A DNA stretch of 64,000 nucleotides from Pseudacidovorax sp. NFM-22 (GCF_021401245.1 NZ_JACBFY010000007.1:62001-126000); one strand, 5' to 3'. Positions 18,545 through 29,423 are shown, counted from the first letter of the stretch. A program made the numbers and translations. The notes: generated by a model from the letters alone, not told the origin.

Positions 18545-19629
18545 TGCCGGCCGTGCTCGCCTTCGGCGCCTGGCTGAAGAACGCGGCCTGCCTGCTCGAC
18601 GGCGGCGACGCCCAGTGGTCGCCCGTGCATGGCGACCTCGGCGACCCCGAGGCCTGCCGCGCGCTGGATGCCTCGGTGCGGCGCTTGGCTGCCGAATCGC
18701 GCCGGCCCCCGGCTGGCGTCGCGCACGACCTGCACCCCGACTTCTTCAGCACCCGCCTGGCCGTCGAACTGGCCGCGGCCTGGGGTGTGCCGGCCGTGCC
18801 GGTGCAGCACCACCATGCGCACATCGGCGTCGTCATGGCCGACCATGGCCTGCAGGAGCCCGTCGTCGGCCTGGCCCTCGACGGCGTGGGCCTGGGCACC
18901 GACGGCACGGCCTGGGGCGGCGAGCTGCTGTGGGTGGCGCCGCGCGACTGGCGCCGCATCGGCGGGCTGTGGCCGCTGCAGCTGCCCGGCGGCGACGTGG
19001 CCGCGCGCGAGCCCTGGCGCATGGCCGCGTCGGCCCTGCATGCCCTTGGGCGCGGCGACGAGATCGAGGCGCGCTTCGGCCCCGCCGTCGGCGCGCCGGC
19101 AGCCCGGGCCGTGCAGCGCATGCTGGCCGCAGGACTGAACTGCCCCGTCACCAGCAGCGCCGGACGCTGGTTCGACGCCGCCGCGGGTGCGCTCGGCCTG
19201 AGCGTCAGGCAGGCGCACGAGGCCGAGGCGGCCATCGCGCTGGAGACGCTGGCCGCACAGCACCTGGCGCAGGCCGGCGTGCCACCGCGGCGCGATCTGG
19301 TCGACCCTCATGCGCTGGCGCGCCTGGATCTGCGGCCCCTGCTCGCCCGCCTGCTGGACGCGACCGAGCCCGGCGAGGCCGCCGCCTGGTTCCATGTGTC
19401 GCTTGCCGAAGCGCTGGCGGACTGGGCTGCCGCAGCCGCACGCGAAACCGGCACCCGCACCGTCTGCCTCGGCGGGGGCTGCTTCTTCAATGCGGTGCTG
19501 ACGGCGCAGCTCGGCGCGCGGCTTGCGTCGCACGGCCTGCGCGTGTTCGCGCCGCGCTCCACGAACTGCGGCGATGCCGGCCTGGCCCTGGGCCAGGCCT
19601 GGGTCGCCGCCCAACAACTGGCAACCTGA
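18544..19629 (+). CDS. hypF: Truncated HypF (carbamoyltransferase C-terminal domain only)
   Basis: 361 residues, about half the ~750 of full HypF. Acylphosphatase, zinc-finger and YrdC-like domains are all missing. What remains is the Kae1-like domain with the metal-binding VQHHHAHIGVVMADHG, DGVGLGTDGTAWGGE and the terminal CLGGGCFFNAVL and RSTNCGDAGLALGQA. HypF makes the cyanide ligand by moving a carbamoyl group to HypE. A short HypF is also known from the R. eutropha MBH locus (HypF1). Either this short form suffices or a full copy exists elsewhere. The ATG overlaps the hypB stop by 1 bp; no upstream remnant of the missing domains is seen, since hypB directly abuts. Confidence 0.92.
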   Translation: MPAVLAFGAWLKNAACLLDGGDAQWSPVHGDLGDPEACRALDASVRRLAAESRRPPAGVAHDLHPDFFSTRLAVELAAAWGVPAVPVQHHHAHIGVVMADHGLQEPVVGLALDGVGLGTDGTAWGGELLWVAPRDWRRIGGLWPLQLPGGDVAAREPWRMAASALHALGRGDEIEARFGPAVGAPAARAVQRMLAAGLNCPVTSSAGRWFDAAAGALGLSVRQAHEAEAAIALETLAAQHLAQAGVPPRRDLVDPHALARLDLRPLLARLLDATEPGEAAAWFHVSLAEALADWAAAAARETGTRTVCLGGGCFFNAVLTAQLGARLASHGLRVFAPRSTNCGDAGLALGQAWVAAQQLAT

Positions 19630-19642
19630 CCGAGGCCGCCCC

Positions 19643-19870
19643 ATGTGCCTAGCCATTCCCACCCGCCTGATCGAGATCCGCCCCGGCGCGCAGGCCCTCG
19701 TCGACCTCGGCGGCATCCGCAAGCAGATCTCCATCGCCCTCGTGCCCGAGGCGACGGTCGGCGACTACGTCATCGTCCACGTCGGCCACGCCATCGGCCG
19801 CATCGACCCCGAGGAGGCCGAACGCACGCTGCGTCTGTTCGGCGAACTCGCCGCGCAGGAGGCGCAGTGA
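19643..19870 (+). CDS. hypC: Hydrogenase assembly chaperone HypC
   Basis: 75 residues starting MCLAIPTRL, with the conserved Cys2 that holds the iron together with HypD. Distinct from the longer paralogue hupF in the same locus. Ends one base before hypD. Confidence 0.95.
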   Translation: MCLAIPTRLIEIRPGAQALVDLGGIRKQISIALVPEATVGDYVIVHVGHAIGRIDPEEAERTLRLFGELAAQEAQ

Positions 19871-19871
19871 C

Positions 19872-21016
<1,145 letters not shown>

Positions 21017-21020
<4 letters not shown>

Positions 21021-22075
21021 GCGCCCCAACGAAGAAGGGCTACATCCGCCCGCTGGACATCCGCCATGGCCGGGTGGACATGAGCCACGGCGCAGGCGGA
21101 CGGGCCTCGGCCCAGCTCATCGAGGAGCTGTTCCAGGCGGCGCTGGCCAACGAATGGCTCGCCCAGGGCAACGACGGCGCCGCCTTCGCCATCCCGGTGG
21201 GCGCCCGCATGGTGATGGCCACCGACGCCCATGTGGTCTCGCCGCTCTTCTTTCCCGGCGGCGACCTGGGCTCTCTGGCCGTGCACGGCACGATCAACGA
21301 CGTGGCCATGTGCGGCGCCCGGCCGCTGTACCTCTCGGCCAGCTTCATCCTCGAAGAGGGCTTTCCCCTGGCCGAGCTCAAGCGCGTGGTCGACGCCATG
21401 GCCGCCGCCGCCCGGGAGGCAGGCGTGCCCGTCATCACCGGCGACACCAAGGTGGTGGAGCAGGGCAAGGGCGACGGCGTCTTCATCAGCACGACCGGCA
21501 TCGGCGTCGTGCCGGCGGGCGTGGACGTCTCGGGCGCCAATGCGCGGCCAGGCAACGTCGTCCTGCTGTCCGGCACCATCGGCGACCACGGCGTGGCCGT
21601 GATGTCCCAGCGCGAGTCGCTGGAGTTCGAGACCACCATCGAGTCGGACTCCGCCGCGCTGCACGGCCTGGTGGCCAACATGCTGGCCGCGGCGCCGGGC
21701 GGCGTGCGGGTGCTGCGCGACCCCACGCGCGGCGGCCTGGCGACGACGCTGAACGAGATCGCCCGCCAGTCCGGAGTGGGCATGCTGCTGGAGGAGGCCG
21801 CCATCCCGGTCAAGCCGCAGGTGGACGCGGCCTGCGAGCTGCTGGGGCTGGACCCGCTCTACGTGGCCAACGAGGGCAAGCTGGTGGCCGTCTGCGCACC
21901 CGAGGCGGCCGAGGCGGTGCTCGCGGCCATGCGGGCGCATCCGCACGGCACGGCGGCGGCCCGCATCGGCAGCGTCACGGAAGACCCGCACCACTTCGTG
22001 CAGATGGCCACCCGCTTCGGCGGCCGCCGCGTCGTCGACTGGCTCAGCGGCGAGCAGCTGCCGCGCATCTGCTGA
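21017..22075 (+). CDS. hypE: Hydrogenase maturation protein HypE
   Basis: 352 residues from a GTG start at 21017 that overlaps the hypD stop. PurM-like ATPase fold: DMSHGAGGRAS, GDTKVVEQGKGDG, RDPTRGGLATTLNEIA. The protein ends LPRIC; the last Cys is carbamoylated by HypF and dehydrated to thiocyanate. No hypX follows; 148 bp separate it from hoxA. Confidence 0.96.
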
Positions 22076-22223
22076 CCCCGCCGCGACGGGCGCGCACCCG
22101 GGCCCTGTCGCACAATCCGGCGCGCCGCCAGGCACAAGGCGCATCGCCCCCATCGCCACCGTCGCCAGGATCCACGCCCCGCATGCACCGCCACTTCTTC
22201 GGTCTCGACTCCCACCGTCGCGT

Positions 22224-23672
22224 ATGAGCCCCGCGCAGCCATTGCCCGTCGTGCTGGTCGTCGACGACGAGGTGCGCTCGCAGGACGCCCTGCGCCGCAC
22301 GCTGGACGAAGACTTCGTGGTGCTCACCGCCAGCGGGGCCGACCAGGCGCGCGTCCACCTGGAGCGGCAGGAGGTGAGCGTCATCCTGTGCGACCAGCGC
22401 ATGCCCGGCCTCACCGGCGTGGCCTTCCTGAAGGAGGTGCGCGAGCGCTGGCCCGACACGGTGCGCATCGTCATCTCGGGCTATACCGATTCCGAGGACA
22501 TCATTGCCGGCATCAACGACGCCGGCATCTACCAGTACATCCTCAAGCCCTGGATCCCCCAGCACCTGCTGGGCACGGTGCGCAATGCGGCCGAGGCGCG
22601 CACGCTGCAGCGCGACATGAACCGGCTCGACCTGGAGCTGCGCACCAGCACGCCGGTGCTGCGCCAGCGGGCCGAACGCAAGCTCGACCGCGCGCGCGCC
22701 ACCTTCGACTTCGACCGCATCGAGCGCCTGCCCGGCAGCCCCATGGACGCCGTCTGCGCGCTGGCCGAGCGCATCGCCCGCGTGGACCTGAGCGTGCTGG
22801 TGCAGGGCGAATCGGGGACGGGCAAGGAGCTGCTGGCCCGCGCCATGCACTACGCCAGTCCGCGCGCCGCGGGCGCCTTCGTGGTCGAGAACTGCGCGGC
22901 CCTGACGGACACGCTGCTCGAATCGGAACTCTTCGGCCACAAGCGGGGCGCCTTCACGGGCGCCTTCGAAGACCACGTGGGCCTGTTCCAGCGCGCCCAT
23001 GGCGGCACCATCTTCCTGGACGAGATCGGCGAGACCTCGCCCGCCTTCCAGCTGCGCCTGCTGCGCGTGCTGCAGGAAGGCGAGGTGCGCCCCGTCGGTG
23101 CGACGCGCGTGGTGCCGGTGGACGTGCGGGTGATCGCGGCGACCCACCGCGACCTGGAGCAGCGCGTGCGCGACGGCCTGTTCCGTGAAGACCTCTACTA
23201 CCGCATCGCCTGCGTCACCTTCACCGTGCCTCCGTTGCGCGAACGCAGCGGCGACATCGGGCCCATCGCCCGCCGCCTGCTGGCCGAGATCGCGCCTGCT
23301 CTCGGCCGCGGGCAGGTCCGGCTGGGCGACGACGCGCTGGCGGCGCTGCTGGCCTATCCGTGGCCCGGCAACATCCGTGAGCTGCGCAACGAGATCTCGC
23401 GGGCCGTGGCGCTGAGCGAGGGCGAGGAGATGGGCGCGGCCGCCTTCTCGTCGCGGGTGCTGCAGGGCCAGGCCGGGCGCAGCGTCCCGGCCCAGGCGCA
23501 GGCGCTGCCGTCCAGCGGCACCCTGGCCGAGCGGCTGGATGCCGTGGAGGCCATGCTGCTGCGCGAGACGCTGCTGCGCCACCGCTGGAACAAGACCCGG
23601 GCGGCGCTGGAACTCGGCCTGTCGCGCGTGGGCCTGCGCGGCAAGATGAAGCGCTTCGGCCTCGAGGATTGA
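22224..23672 (+). CDS. hoxA: NtrC-type hydrogenase transcription activator HoxA/HupR
   Basis: 482 residues. Receiver domain with D57 (LCDQRMPGL), AAA+ domain with Walker A GESGTGKE (195-202) and GAFTGA (242-247), and a C-terminal Fis-type HTH (RHRWNKTRAALELGLSRVGL). Intact GAFTGA means it can work with sigma-54. HoxA-type regulators are reported to activate in the unphosphorylated state, with the kinase acting as the brake. Likely target is the promoter at 8134-8150. The 148-bp gap upstream holds no clear consensus promoter that I can defend. Confidence 0.94.
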   Translation: MSPAQPLPVVLVVDDEVRSQDALRRTLDEDFVVLTASGADQARVHLERQEVSVILCDQRMPGLTGVAFLKEVRERWPDTVRIVISGYTDSEDIIAGINDAGIYQYILKPWIPQHLLGTVRNAAEARTLQRDMNRLDLELRTSTPVLRQRAERKLDRARATFDFDRIERLPGSPMDAVCALAERIARVDLSVLVQGESGTGKELLARAMHYASPRAAGAFVVENCAALTDTLLESELFGHKRGAFTGAFEDHVGLFQRAHGGTIFLDEIGETSPAFQLRLLRVLQEGEVRPVGATRVVPVDVRVIAATHRDLEQRVRDGLFREDLYYRIACVTFTVPPLRERSGDIGPIARRLLAEIAPALGRGQVRLGDDALAALLAYPWPGNIRELRNEISRAVALSEGEEMGAAAFSSRVLQGQAGRSVPAQAQALPSSGTLAERLDAVEAMLLRETLLRHRWNKTRAALELGLSRVGLRGKMKRFGLED

Positions 23673-23687
23673 TCGAAGGAGAGCGAC

Positions 23688-24701
23688 GTGGCGCGAACCG
23701 AACCCTTCAACGTGCTCTGGCTGCAGTCGGGCGGCTGCGGCGGCTGCAGCATGTCGCTGCTGTGTGCCGACACCACCGACTTTCACGGCCTGCTGCGCGA
23801 CGCCGGCATCCGGCTGCTGTGGCATCCCTCGCTGTCGCTGGAGACGGGCGGCGACGTGGTGGCGATCCTGAACGACGTGCTGGAAGGGCGGGTGCGGCTC
23901 GATGCGCTGTGCGTGGAAGGGGCGTTGCTGCGCGGCCCCAACGGCACGGGGCGCTTCCATGTGCTGGCGGGCACCGGCCTGCCGATGATCCACTGGGTGC
24001 AGCGCCTGGCCGGGCAGGCCGGTGTGGTCGCGGCCATGGGCAGCTGCGCGGCCTGGGGCGGCATCACGGCAGGCGGCGCCAATCCGACCGATGCCTGCGG
24101 CCTGCAGTACGAAGACGACCGCCCCGGCGGCCTGCTCGGGGCCGGCTTCCGGTCCCGCGGCGGGCTGCCCGTGGTCAATGTGGCCGGCTGCCCGACCCAT
24201 CCCGGCTGGGTGATCGACACCCTCATGGCCATGGCTGCGGGCGAGTTGACGGCCGATGCGCTGGACGCGCTGGGCCGGCCGCGGCTGTATGCGGACCAGC
24301 TGGTCCACCATGGCTGCACCCGCAACGAGTTCTACGAGTTCAAGGCGAGTGCGGAGAAGCCCTCGGACCTGGGCTGCATGATGGAGCACATGGGCTGCAA
24401 GGGCACGCAGGTGCATGCGGACTGCAACACGCGGCTGTGGAACGGCGAGGGCTCCTGCACGCGCGGTGGCTATGCCTGCATCGCCTGCACCGAGCCCGGC
24501 TTCCAGGAGCCGGGCCATCGCTTCCACGAGACGCCGAAGATCGCCGGCATTCCCATCGGCCTGCCCACCGACATGCCCAAGGCCTGGTTCGTGGCGCTGG
24601 CCTCGCTGTCCAAGTCGGCCACGCCGCAGCGGGTCAAGCTCAACGCCACGGCCGACCACCGCGTCGTCACGCCGTCCATCCGCAAGACAAGGCTGAAATG
24701 A
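23688..24701 (+). CDS. hupU: Regulatory (H2-sensing) hydrogenase small subunit
   Basis: 337 residues (HupU/HoxB). GTG start at 23688 with GGAGAG just upstream. No Tat signal, so it stays in the cytoplasm. The proximal cluster motif is the standard LQSGGCGGCSMSL (C17, C20) without the extra cysteines of HupS. Other ligands include NVAGCPTHPGW, HHGCTRNEF, CMMEHMGCKG and CIACTEPGF. With HupV it forms the H2 sensor that talks to HupT/HoxJ. It starts 15 bp after hoxA. Confidence 0.95.
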   Translation: MARTEPFNVLWLQSGGCGGCSMSLLCADTTDFHGLLRDAGIRLLWHPSLSLETGGDVVAILNDVLEGRVRLDALCVEGALLRGPNGTGRFHVLAGTGLPMIHWVQRLAGQAGVVAAMGSCAAWGGITAGGANPTDACGLQYEDDRPGGLLGAGFRSRGGLPVVNVAGCPTHPGWVIDTLMAMAAGELTADALDALGRPRLYADQLVHHGCTRNEFYEFKASAEKPSDLGCMMEHMGCKGTQVHADCNTRLWNGEGSCTRGGYACIACTEPGFQEPGHRFHETPKIAGIPIGLPTDMPKAWFVALASLSKSATPQRVKLNATADHRVVTPSIRKTRLK

Positions 24702-26158
24702 AGCGCCTGCTCGTCGGCCCCTTCAACCGTGTCGAAGGCGACCTGGAAGTGACGCTGGACGTCGCCGATGGCCGGGTGCGCTCGGCCCGCGTCAATGCGC
24801 CGATGTACCGCGGCTTCGAACAGATCCTGCACGGCAAGGCGCCGCATGACGCCCTGGTCTACGTGCCGCGCATCTGCGGCATCTGCTCGGTCTCGCAGTC
24901 GGTCGCCGCAGCCCATGCGCTGGCCGACTTGGCGGGCGTCGCGATGCCGCCCAACGGCCGCCACGTGACCAACGCCATCCTCGCCATCGAGAACCTGGCC
25001 GACCACCTGACGCACTTCTACCTGTTCTTCATGCCCGACTTCGCGCGCGCCGCCTACGCGGGCCGGCCCTGGCATGCCGAGGCGGTGGAGCGCTTTACGG
25101 CCGGGCACGGCGAGCAGGTGCGCAAGGCCATCGCGGCGCGCCAGCGCTGGTTCGAGCTGCTGGGCACGCTGGCCGGCAAATGGCCGCACACGCAGAGCCT
25201 GGAGCCGGGGGGCTCCTCGCGGGCCATCGAGCCCGCAGAGCGCACGCGGCTGCTGGCGCGGGTGCGCGAGTTCCGCAACTTCCTGGAACGCGAACTCTTC
25301 GGCGGCACGGCGCTGGAGGCCTTCGATGCGCTGCCGGGCGAGCCGGCCTTGTGGGCCTGGCATGCCGAGCAGCCCGCGCGCGGCGACTTCCGCCTCTTCC
25401 TCAGCGCCATGCTGGACCCGGCGCTCGCGGCGCTTGGCCCCGGCCCGGGGCGCTACCTGAGCTATGGCGCCTACCCCCAGCCCGAGGGCGGCCACAGCTT
25501 CGCGGCGGGCCTGTGGGATGCGTCGCACGATGCCCTGCAGCCGCTGGACACCGCCGCCATCACCGAGGACGCCACGCATGCCTGGCTGCTGGCGACCGGC
25601 GGCCCCCGCCATCCGCGCGACGGCATGACCGAGCCCGACGCCGACAAGCCCGGCGCCTATACCTGGAACAAGGCGCCGCGCCTGGCCGGGCAGGTGGTGG
25701 AGACCGGGGCCATCGCCCGCCAGCTGGCCGCGGGCCATGCCCTGGTGCACGACGCCGTAGGCCGCCACGGCGGCACCGTGTTCACGCGCGTGCTGGCCCG
25801 CGTGCTGGAGCTGGCGCGCGTGGTGCCGCAGATCGAGCGCTGGCTGCAGGCGCTGCAGCCCGGCCAGCCGTACTGCGTGCCGGTGCGGTTGCCGGCGGAT
25901 GGCGAGGGCATGGGCCTGAACGAGGCGGCACGGGGCGCGCTGGGCCACTGGGTGTCCGTGCGCGATGGCCGCATCGCCAACTACCAGATCGTGGCGCCCA
26001 CCAGCTGGAACTTCTCGCCGCGCGACGCCGCCGGCACGCCCGGCGCCCTGGAGCAGGCCCTGGTCGACGCGCCTGTCCAGGACGGCGAGGACACGCCGGC
26101 GGCCGTCCAGCACATCGTGCGCTCCTTCGACCCCTGCATGGTCTGCACGGTGCACTGA
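24698..26158 (+). CDS. hupV: Regulatory (H2-sensing) hydrogenase large subunit
   Basis: 486 residues (HupV/HoxC). Ligands C60/C63 (RICGICSVSQ) and C480/C483. The protein ends DPCMVCTVH with no C-terminal extension, so no endopeptidase step is needed, a hallmark of regulatory hydrogenases. Ile62 and Phe111 (HFYLFFMPDF) are the bulky residues that in studied sensors replace Val and Leu and narrow the gas channel, giving O2 insensitivity. Overlaps hupU by 4 bp. Confidence 0.95.
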   Translation: MKRLLVGPFNRVEGDLEVTLDVADGRVRSARVNAPMYRGFEQILHGKAPHDALVYVPRICGICSVSQSVAAAHALADLAGVAMPPNGRHVTNAILAIENLADHLTHFYLFFMPDFARAAYAGRPWHAEAVERFTAGHGEQVRKAIAARQRWFELLGTLAGKWPHTQSLEPGGSSRAIEPAERTRLLARVREFRNFLERELFGGTALEAFDALPGEPALWAWHAEQPARGDFRLFLSAMLDPALAALGPGPGRYLSYGAYPQPEGGHSFAAGLWDASHDALQPLDTAAITEDATHAWLLATGGPRHPRDGMTEPDADKPGAYTWNKAPRLAGQVVETGAIARQLAAGHALVHDAVGRHGGTVFTRVLARVLELARVVPQIERWLQALQPGQPYCVPVRLPADGEGMGLNEAARGALGHWVSVRDGRIANYQIVAPTSWNFSPRDAAGTPGALEQALVDAPVQDGEDTPAAVQHIVRSFDPCMVCTVH

Positions 26159-27513
26159 TGGCCCCTCGCCGCCGCATGGACGCCCCGCCGCCCCTGCCCC
26201 CGCAAGGCATGGACGACGCTGCCTGGGTCGACGTGATCCAGAAGATGGACGAGGTCTATTCCCAGCTGGTCACCGACGAGATCGAGCTGGAGAAGAAGAA
26301 CGCCGAGCTGGAGCAGTCGCAACAGTTCATCTTCAGCGTGCTGTCGGCGATGTCGGACGTGCTGGTCGTCTGCGATGCCCAGGGGCTGATCGAAGAGACC
26401 AACGCCGCGCTGTGCGAGCTGGTGGGCCGCACCGACCAGCAGCTGCGCGGCACGTCGCTCTACGACCTGCTGGCCGACGACGGCAGCGTGGCGGCCGCCC
26501 GTTCGGTGATGGCCAACCGCAGCCCGACGCGCCGCGGCGAATCGATCGAACTGAACCTGCGGGGTGCCGGCGGCGAGGCCGTGCCGGTGGATGCCAACTG
26601 CACGCCGCGCTTCGCCGCCTCGCAGCGCCGTGTGGGCACCGTGCTGGTGGCCCGCCCCACGGCCGAGATCCGCCGCGCCTACGAGGAGCTGCGCACCGCC
26701 CACGAGGCGCTCAAGCGCACGCAGCAGCAGCTGCTGCATTCCGAGAAGATGGCGTCGCTCGGGCGCCTGGTGGCCGGCGTGGCGCACGAGCTGAACAACC
26801 CGATCAGCTTCGTGCTGGGCAACGTGCACGCCCTGGGCCGCTACAGCGACCGGCTGCGGGACTACCTGCAGGCCGCGCACGAAGGCCGCGACGCCGACGA
26901 GCTCCAGGCCATGCGGACCCGGCTGCGCGTCGACCATATCCTGGACGACCTTCCCTCGCTGCTGGAAGGCACGCTGGAGGGCGCGCAGCGCACCGCCGAC
27001 ATCGTCAACGGCCTGAAGCGCTTCTCGGCCATCGACCCCGAGACCCGCCAGGACATCGACCTGAACGAGGTGGTGGACCGCGCCGTGCTCTGGGTCACGA
27101 AGGGCGCGCCCAGTAGCCTGACACTGCACTGGCAGCCGCAGGCGCCCTGCTGGGTGCACGGCAATGCGGGGCAGCTTCAGCAGGTGGTCATGAACCTGCT
27201 GCAGAACGCGCTCGATGCCACGTCCGAGCTGCCGGGCCAGGCGCCCGAGCTGCGCATCGAGATCGTGAGCTCCGACGAGCATGTGCATCTGCGCGTGGCC
27301 GACAACGGCCCCGGCATCTCCACCGCCCATCTGTCCCACATCTTCGAGCCCTTCTTCACGACCAAGCCCGTGGGCAAGGGCACGGGGCTCGGCCTGTCCA
27401 TCAGCTACGGGATCGTGGAGCGGCACGGCGGGGTGCTGCGGGCGCAGAACCTCGCTGCGGGCGGCGCGCAGTTCGAGGTCACCCTGCGTCGGCTTGCCGC
27501 GCCTGCGGCCTGA
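26158..27513 (+). CDS. hoxJ: Hydrogenase-linked PAS sensor histidine kinase
   Basis: 451 residues (HoxJ/HupT), soluble. A PAS domain lies at ~55-165, a coiled linker, then HisKA with H210 (GVAHELNNPISF) and HATPase with NLLQNALDAT, DNGPGIS and GKGTGLGLS (406-414). The glycine box is intact; in R. eutropha H16 a Gly-to-Ser change in HoxJ is reported to abolish kinase activity and uncouple the system from H2. It should receive the H2 signal from HupUV through its PAS domain and control HoxA. The ATG overlaps the hupV stop by one base. Last gene of the locus. Confidence 0.93.
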   Translation: MAPRRRMDAPPPLPPQGMDDAAWVDVIQKMDEVYSQLVTDEIELEKKNAELEQSQQFIFSVLSAMSDVLVVCDAQGLIEETNAALCELVGRTDQQLRGTSLYDLLADDGSVAAARSVMANRSPTRRGESIELNLRGAGGEAVPVDANCTPRFAASQRRVGTVLVARPTAEIRRAYEELRTAHEALKRTQQQLLHSEKMASLGRLVAGVAHELNNPISFVLGNVHALGRYSDRLRDYLQAAHEGRDADELQAMRTRLRVDHILDDLPSLLEGTLEGAQRTADIVNGLKRFSAIDPETRQDIDLNEVVDRAVLWVTKGAPSSLTLHWQPQAPCWVHGNAGQLQQVVMNLLQNALDATSELPGQAPELRIEIVSSDEHVHLRVADNGPGISTAHLSHIFEPFFTTKPVGKGTGLGLSISYGIVERHGGVLRAQNLAAGGAQFEVTLRRLAAPAA

Positions 27514-27536
27514 CGCGCCCGCTGCCGGGCGCCTGG

Positions 27537-28313
27537 CTACTTCGGGCGGCTCTGGCTTTGCGAGGGCCGTTCATCGAGCCACCGTTGCAACGCGGCTGTC
27601 ACGGCATCCGGCTGCTCCATGGTGCTCATGTGGCCGCAGTCCTCCACCGCCACCAGCTGCGCCTTCGGAATGTGGCGCAGCATCTCCTCGTGCCGCGACA
27701 GCGGGCTCCAGCCGTCCTCGCGGCCGCACAGCAGCAGGGTCGGCGCCGTGATGCGGGCCAGCAGACCGGTGGCCTCGGGCCGGTGGAGCAGGGCGTGGAT
27801 CTGCGCCTCGAACTGCGCGGGCGTGAAGCGCTCGATCATGTCCAGGATCTGCGCGAACACCGGCGAATCCCAACGCGCCGGGTGCACCATGCCGCGGGCC
27901 CACTGGCGGCCCATGGCGCGCATGCCCTCCGCGCGGGCCAGGGCCAGCAAGGCCATGCGCTGGGCGGCCTCGGCCTCGCCGGTCGTGCCGGCGGGGCGCG
28001 CCTGGTAGCCCGTGTCCAGCAGCGCAAGACGCTGCACGCGCTCGGGCACCTGGCGCCAGATCTCGAGCGCGCAGCGGCCGCCCATGCTGTGGCCGGCCAC
28101 GCTGAAGGGCCGCTCGGCAGGCAGCAGCGCCAGCGCCTGCCGGGCCATGCCCTCGATGGTGTCGGCCATGCCATGCCGCGCCACGACGCAGTCGGCCACC
28201 GGTGCCAGGGCCTGCACCTGCGCCTGCCACACGGCCTCGTCGCACAGCAGCCCGGGAATCAGCAGCAGCGCCGGCCGAGCCGACGGCTGCATGGCGTCGG
28301 CGGCCTCAGTCAA
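27537..28313 (-). CDS. Alpha/beta hydrolase
   Basis: 258 residues. Nucleophile elbow GHSMGG with Ser, oxyanion region LLIPGLLCD, an acidic residue in LLLCGREDGWSP and the His in VEDCGHMSTMEQP complete the triad of the MhpC/RutD-like family. No signal peptide. It overlaps the upstream Bug gene by 8 bp and is likely cotranscribed with it, so it may act on the ester or thioester derived from the transported substrate. It converges on the end of hoxJ. Confidence 0.85.
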   Translation of the reverse strand: MTEAADAMQPSARPALLLIPGLLCDEAVWQAQVQALAPVADCVVARHGMADTIEGMARQALALLPAERPFSVAGHSMGGRCALEIWRQVPERVQRLALLDTGYQARPAGTTGEAEAAQRMALLALARAEGMRAMGRQWARGMVHPARWDSPVFAQILDMIERFTPAQFEAQIHALLHRPEATGLLARITAPTLLLCGREDGWSPLSRHEEMLRHIPKAQLVAVEDCGHMSTMEQPDAVTAALQRWLDERPSQSQSRPK

Positions 28314-29322
28314 GCTTGGCTCCCGACTTGAGGACGATGCCGGCCCACAGTGCCTTCTCGGCCACCACGAAGCGGCCGAACTCCTCCGGTGTGCTGGCCA
28401 CCACCTCGGCGCCGGTCGGGCGGATCTGCGCCTCGACCTCCGGCGTGTGCAGCGCCCGGGCCGTGGCGGCCTGCAGTTGCTGCACCGTGGCGGCCGGCGT
28501 GCCGCGCGGCGCCCACAGCCCGTACCAGTTGGTCAGCACATAGCCGGGCAGGCCGGACTCGACCATGGTGGGCAGGTCGGGCAGCAGCGCCATGCGCGCC
28601 TGCGAGGTCACGGCAAGCGCCCGCAGCCGGCCCGCGCGCACCTGCTGCATCGACGAGGAGGCCGAGTCGAACATCACCTGGATCTGCCCGCCGATGAGGT
28701 CGGTCTGGGCCGGCGCCGCGCCCCGGTAGGGCACGTGCACCATGTCCACGCCCGCGAGCTGCTTGAGCAGTTCGCCCGCCAGATGGGCGGCGCCCGCGTT
28801 GCCCGAAGAGCCGAAGGAGAGCGCCCCCGGATGCGCCTTGGCATAGGCGATGAGGCCCCGCACATCGCGCACCGGCAGTTGCGGATTCACCAGCAGCAGC
28901 ATCGGCACGCGGGTGAGCTGCGTGATGGGCGCGAAGTCCTCGATCACGTCGAAGCCGACATGCTTGAACAGCGCGGGATAGGTGACGTGCACCGAGGCGT
29001 TGACGAGCAGCGTCTCGCCATCGGGCCGCGCCTGGGCCACGGCCTGGGCGCCGAGCATGCCGCCGCCGCCCGGGCGGTTGTCGACCAGGAAGGGCGTGCC
29101 GAGCGCCTGCTGCAGCCCCTGCGCCGTGATCCGCGCGATCTGGTCGGCCGGCCCGCCGGGCGGATGCGGCACGATGACGCGCACCGGCCCCTTCGATGCG
29201 GACTGGGCCCGCGCGGCCCATGGCAGCCAGGGCAAGGCGCCAGCGGCCAGCGCAGCCGCCAGGGCTCGCCGCCGGCCGGGTTGTGCGGGCTGCCGTGTGC
29301 ACCCGGTGTTGCTTGGAATCAT
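28306..29322 (-). CDS. Bug/TctC family tripartite tricarboxylate solute-binding protein
   Basis: 338 residues with an N-terminal RR-containing export signal (about residues 17-39, ending AARAQ). Family motifs: VRVIVPHPPGGPADQIAR, PFLVDNRPGGGGMLGA and VHVPYRGAAPA. Periplasmic binding protein for carboxylates. No TctA/TctB membrane genes are nearby, as is common for the large orphan Bug sets of Burkholderiales. Followed by the alpha/beta hydrolase. Confidence 0.92.
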   Translation of the reverse strand: MIPSNTGCTRQPAQPGRRRALAAALAAGALPWLPWAARAQSASKGPVRVIVPHPPGGPADQIARITAQGLQQALGTPFLVDNRPGGGGMLGAQAVAQARPDGETLLVNASVHVTYPALFKHVGFDVIEDFAPITQLTRVPMLLLVNPQLPVRDVRGLIAYAKAHPGALSFGSSGNAGAAHLAGELLKQLAGVDMVHVPYRGAAPAQTDLIGGQIQVMFDSASSSMQQVRAGRLRALAVTSQARMALLPDLPTMVESGLPGYVLTNWYGLWAPRGTPAATVQQLQAATARALHTPEVEAQIRPTGAEVVASTPEEFGRFVVAEKALWAGIVLKSGAKLD

Positions 29323-29423
29323 GTCGTCTCCTGTCGATGCGGGCTCCAGCCCGAGCTTCGCAGGATGCCGTCAGGCGCCGCGCACAACCATGCGCGCACG
29401 CCCCTTTCGATGCGTTCTGCCTG

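Noticed and set aside
22076-22223. Separate sigma-70 promoter for hoxA
   Set aside because: The gap has a CACAAT stretch that could be a -10 element, but no acceptable -35 at the right distance; not reported as a feature.
22044-24659. Minus-strand frame of ~870 codons opposite hoxA and hupU
   Set aside because: High-GC antisense artefact; both genes on the plus strand have complete family motifs.
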